Origin: Argentina anserina
Taxonomy: Eukaryota > Streptophyta > Magnoliopsida > Rosales > Rosaceae
NCBI RefSeq assembly: GCF_933775445.1
Contig: NC_065873.1
Location: 21,762,001-21,826,000, forward strand
Direction of reading: 5' to 3'
DNA length: 64,000 nucleotides
Part shown: one piece after another, positions 60,287 to 64,000 of the stretch
How the letters are laid out: the number at the start of each line of letters is the position of its first letter
How positions within the stretch are numbered: position 1 is the first letter of the stretch
Notes under the pieces: generated by a model
Database searches by the model: none
What the model saw: the letters and a program-made list of their open reading frames with translations, nothing else
What the model was told of the DNA's origin: nothing
Position numbers and translations under genes: made by a program

Positions 60287-63200
60287 TCACCTGCCAACCA
60301 GAGTTGCAGCAAGTTATAATCTAGAGGCAGAGGGTTCATCAAAATAAAAATATAAAACCAAAATTATAAGAAAAATAAATATACATCCAGGAACAGTACC
60401 GTGACAAACTCCTGCTCCTGCTCCTGCTCCTGCTGCGGCTTGGACTTCGGCTGCCACTGCGCTTCTTAGGACTTTTGCTTGCATCTTCCTTTGGGCTTTT
60501 ACTTATGCGCTTCTGATGATGCCAAAGAGATAAAAGTTGTTATAAAAAAAAGTGAAATCTGTATCCAATGTCCAATGACATAAATTCAATAGACTGCCAT
60601 GTAAACTATATAACCATTAGACGCTATCATTATCACAATCAAGAAAAGGAAAAGACCACACCATATGCATGCTTCCTTTATTTCAATTGCTGCCATACAG
60701 TGCCACAACATTGAACCTATTAGATGGAGTAAATTTTTATTCTACCAGTTCTTAGAATTTACTAAATGAAATTCCAACTCACCAGCATTTTTTGCCCCTT
60801 GAGAGGTACCAATATATTTTGTACACAAATTAAGACTGACTTCATTATTCATTATTGTGATGGTTGAGGTTTTTAATCTAACCCAAAAGCTAAAATTAAA
60901 CAATATGTTACAAAAACTTCTAATGAGAGGAAGAAAAGGCTTACTGAAGGCAAGGGAGATCTGCTTCTTGATCGTGATCTGCAAAAGTTCCAGAAACAAC
61001 TCAATTTAATACCATATTTCTTTACCAATTTGATCCAAGGTCCTTGATGCCTCTTCCATGCGAGAGAGTTGCATATCCAACAAGGATGCAAGAAAAAAGA
61101 ATAAACATTTGGCAATTCAACCGAAATCTTCCCCACCAAAAAAGACACAAACTCAGAAACAAAATATTGGCAAATTCTAAAGAAGATATTTTTAAGACAC
61201 CAGTAGAAAGAAGAGGAGCATTCTTCCCTACTGTGACACAAGAATGCGCAGAATCCAGATAGTGCACCCTATAAGCTTGGCAAAAATGTTGGAGCAGGAA
61301 ATGAAAATCAAATTGTCTCTACTGCTCATTGTTGATGACTTCCACATCCAATGGCACTAAGTTCACAGATATCCAGCTTTATTATTGCAATCCAAGACCT
61401 CCATAGTTCCCAATCTAGCACCCAGGGACAGTTACAATGCTAAAAGCATTAGAACAACGGCACCATGAAGGTTTACAAAGCTGCCTATCTAGATAACAGC
61501 ATACCTCCACAGAAAAAGTTGTATGCAATTCACCATATCCAACAAGATCCTAATATCCATTCCCCAGTTTGCCGCAATTATCCATATCTAAAAGAAAAAC
61601 AAAGGTAATTTTCATGCAAGCAAAACAGGGAAAGAAAATGATAGTAGGCGGATATCTACTTCCTCAGCAACGTCTGTGATGCTTAAACACTTGCCAAGAA
61701 AATCATGGAATGAAGAAATAAAAAATGGAAAACAAAGAACACAGTTACTTTACAATTTTAAGTAGACAGTTGAATCTAATAAAACAAAACACAAAACCTT
61801 TAAAGAATATTTGCATATCCAAAGACCTGTCAATCTAGTGAAAAGGACAGGACAATCCCCCAGTTTGACAGCTTCGTTTACAAATTGACACTCTCAAACG
61901 AAAGAAGAGATGAGAAATCTGATGCAATGCAATTGATCGAATTGTGATGCAAGGTCCAATACAGCACATAATTCGATTAGAATTTACTTTTTGCAACGCA
62001 ATACCTTTACTTCAGGGAACAATGAAGACCCAGACAACAGGAATATCAACAGCTGTATACATGCAATAAAAAACTGAAGGAAAATATGTTTACCCCAATG
62101 GAGAGCGAGATTTTGATCGTGAGCGGGGTGGAGACCCGGACCTTGATCTACCAGGGGAGCGGCGAGAAGATTTGGGTTTAGGAGACTTGCTGCAAAGTTT
62201 AGGGTAAGTATGAAAAAGAGAAATAAAATGATTAACTGCAGTTTGCTTATTTTGTAATTTAAACTGGCCAAACCTCCTGCTTCTGCTCCGGCTGTAACTT
62301 CTACTACGACTACGACTGTAGCTTCTACCTCTTCCCGGAGATCGACCACGGCTGGGGCTCATAGACGAGTCCCGCTTCGCATCATATTCCCGCACCTATT
62401 AAAATGAGAATTGATCAAAAAACAGAAAATACAAGTGACGAAGGAGACTAACATTTCAAAATGTAAGATGTCATACCCGAACAGAAGAACGGGAAAAGGC
62501 ATTCCTGAAATCAGAGCCATCAAGCTTCTTTACCTGTAGCAATAATTTCATCAGAATTAGAGTTCTGTCTTCTTACTCAATTAAAATTTGACGCATTACA
62601 TAATTAACGGAAATCAAATTGAGCATCAAGCACCCATGGAATTTTCAATGTCCATGAGGTATAAATAACTTACTGCATACTTCATGTCTTCCAGGTTAGT
62701 GTAGTCCACTACTCCTGTTGTGCCTACGCAAACGATCATGGTACAGAAGGTTAAACAGCCAAGATATTTAGATAAACTAGGCCTTAAGCGTACAGACATT
62801 GGAACAGTAAGAGCAAACTCAGTCCAAACATCTCATGTATCTTGGTTTAGTAGCACTTTAACAGTATTTTGACAACTTCCACCACTAATCAGAGACTTTA
62901 TTCACCAAGGCGACCGATCAGAAACTTGATGAAGAAAATATAAAAATCGAGAAACTACAGCTGCTTAAGATACAACATTCTACCAAATACTTTTACCATA
63001 TTGCAAAGGTCATGATTATCATTCCACATTCTGATACTAAAGCCACAACGGAGTTATAGGTCTTACCACTGCCATCACGGAAAACTTGGGAGAAACAGAC
63101 ATCCCCAGCCCGTCGCATGTGATCCTGATAATATATAACAATTTCAGTCGACACACAAAGAGACTGTAATATTAAAAGTACCTCCAATAAATACACATAA

Positions 63201-63894
63201 ACCTCACCTTAAGATCTTGCCACGAAGCCGAAGACGGTAGTCCAGTCACCATCACTGCAAAAAAAGCACAAACAGATTCAGAACATATCAAGCACATTCC
63301 ACCATTAGATAACAAAAAAAAACAAATGCATCAAATAACACACCACGAAATTCAGAGCGCCTGGACATTCCACGTCCGCCTCGACCACCACCGCCGCCAC
63401 CGCCGCCATCTCGGTGACGATCTCCACCTGAAGAATTTCCACGCCCGCCGTGCGCAAGCTCAACCCTCAGACGATGGCCATCAAAATCATAGCCGTCACG
63501 GCCGCGGATTGCGTCTTCGGCATCGCGAGCATCTTCAAACTGTAATTAAAGATTGTCATAGAGAATAAATATATATATGTATATATATATAAATCCAGAA
63601 AGAAAACAACAAACAGAGAGAAGAAGAAGAAGAAGAGGTCGCTGACCTCAACAAAAGCATAGCCAGGAGGCCTAGGGGGAACCTTAAGGTCGATATGAGC
63701 TATGCGTCCATACTGCAAGTAATTCCAAGATTATCAAGATTACAAGAAGAAATTCGATTTGTAGAAGTGAATCAATTCAATCGAGTTTGGGGATTGATTT
63801 TGATTACCTTGTAGAACAAATCCTCGACCTCTCTCTCGCGTATGTCACCGGGGAGGTTTCCGACGTAAAGTGTTCTGCTGGCGCGGCTGCTCAT
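60287..63894 (-). CDS. SR34: SR34-type serine/arginine splicing factor (SF2/ASF-like)
   Basis: An SR protein that selects 5' splice sites and regulates alternative splicing in nuclear speckles. Twelve exons (63894-63808, 63712-63647, 63539-63344, 63254-63208, 63124-63067, 62723-62674, 62533-62477, 62395-62274, 62189-62094, 60978-60945, 60512-60400, 60290-60287) sum to 309 residues. RRM1 starts [20 protein letters not shown] and includes [18 protein letters not shown] Gly-rich hinge follows. RRM2 has the SR signature SWQDLKD. The C-terminus is an RS domain ([32 protein letters not shown]). The last coding exon holds only one base of an Arg codon and the stop, so the protein ends SLSR. Plant SR34/SR30 genes carry a long, alternatively spliced intron in this part; here the ~1.1-kb intron between exons 9 and 10 is the candidate. 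Which SR34 paralogue it is remains open. Confidence 0.93.
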
Positions 63895-64000
63895 GGCTCC
63901 GGAGGGTCGGCGCGATGAGGATGAGGGATTTTTTTACCTGCGATGATGAGATTTGGGATCGGGCTCTCGATTTTTAGGGTTTTCAATTATAAGTAAATTT
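63895..64000. promoter_or_regulatory. SR34 5' leader
   Basis: 106 bp of leader on the minus strand, ending at the window edge. An AAACCCTAAA telo-box lies at about 63975-63984 on the minus strand, as is common before plant RNA-processing genes. Confidence 0.5.

Overview
This is nuclear DNA from a dicot plant. The genes are split by short AT-rich introns with GT-AG borders, the proteins match plant families (EID1, BAH1/NLA, plant SR34-type splicing factor, plant-type thiamine pyrophosphokinase), and the gaps hold plant DNA transposons, MITEs, LINE scraps and microsatellites. Nothing bacterial, viral or organellar is visible. A rosid or Rosaceae-like genome would fit the gene density and proteins, but I cannot prove a species from sequence alone. 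I rebuilt coding exons by splice sites plus reading-frame continuity. For every complete multi-exon model the summed exons are divisible by three.

Layout. Positions 1-1.3 kb: 3' end of an AAA-ATPase gene (+). 2.3-3.7 kb: thiamine pyrophosphokinase TPK1 (+). 4.4-9.6 kb: MutL-type mismatch repair gene PMS1 (+), carrying a 111-bp in-frame tandem duplication that also duplicates the splice donor. 10.3-11 kb: a minisatellite with arms in opposite orientation. 11.8-13.3 kb: LSM4 (+). 14.0-16.2 kb: WD40 gene GTS1/WDR89-like (-) with one GC-AG intron. 17.2-19.2 and 20.7-23.2 kb: tandem pair of HSP90 co-chaperone p23 genes (-). 19.7-31 kb: mostly transposon territory, including three hAT-like elements (two with perfect 8-bp target duplications) and a long GA microsatellite. 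31.5-37.1 kb: full-length ABCC4/ABCC14-type ABC transporter (+). 37.8-38.8 kb: NOP16 (+). 40.0-41.7 kb: a broken flotillin-like sequence and a LINE 3' end. 42.5-44.4 kb: single-exon STIPL1/TFIP11-like G-patch gene (-). 45.0-46.8 kb: SPX-RING E3 ligase BAH1/NLA (-). 47-53 kb: gene-poor, with two long fold-back elements, a short MITE, SINE-like and LTR-like pieces. 53.2-54.5 kb: universal stress protein (+). 55.3-57.8 kb: intronless, multiply broken copy of the TFIIIC TPR subunit (-). 58.4-59.3 kb: F-box gene EID1 (-). 60.3-63.9 kb: SR34-type splicing factor (-).

The genes do not form a pathway; this is ordinary plant gene order, mixing RNA processing (LSM4, STIPL1, SR34), ribosome biogenesis (NOP16), DNA repair (PMS1), protein folding (p23), ubiquitin ligation (NLA, EID1) and metabolism/transport (TPK1, ABCC). 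I see no unprecedented multi-gene system. The most unusual structures are the donor-duplicating repeat in PMS1, the exon-by-exon modular growth of the Gly-Met tails in the p23 pair with a stop codon trimming one copy, and the opposed minisatellite arms at 10.6-11.0 kb.
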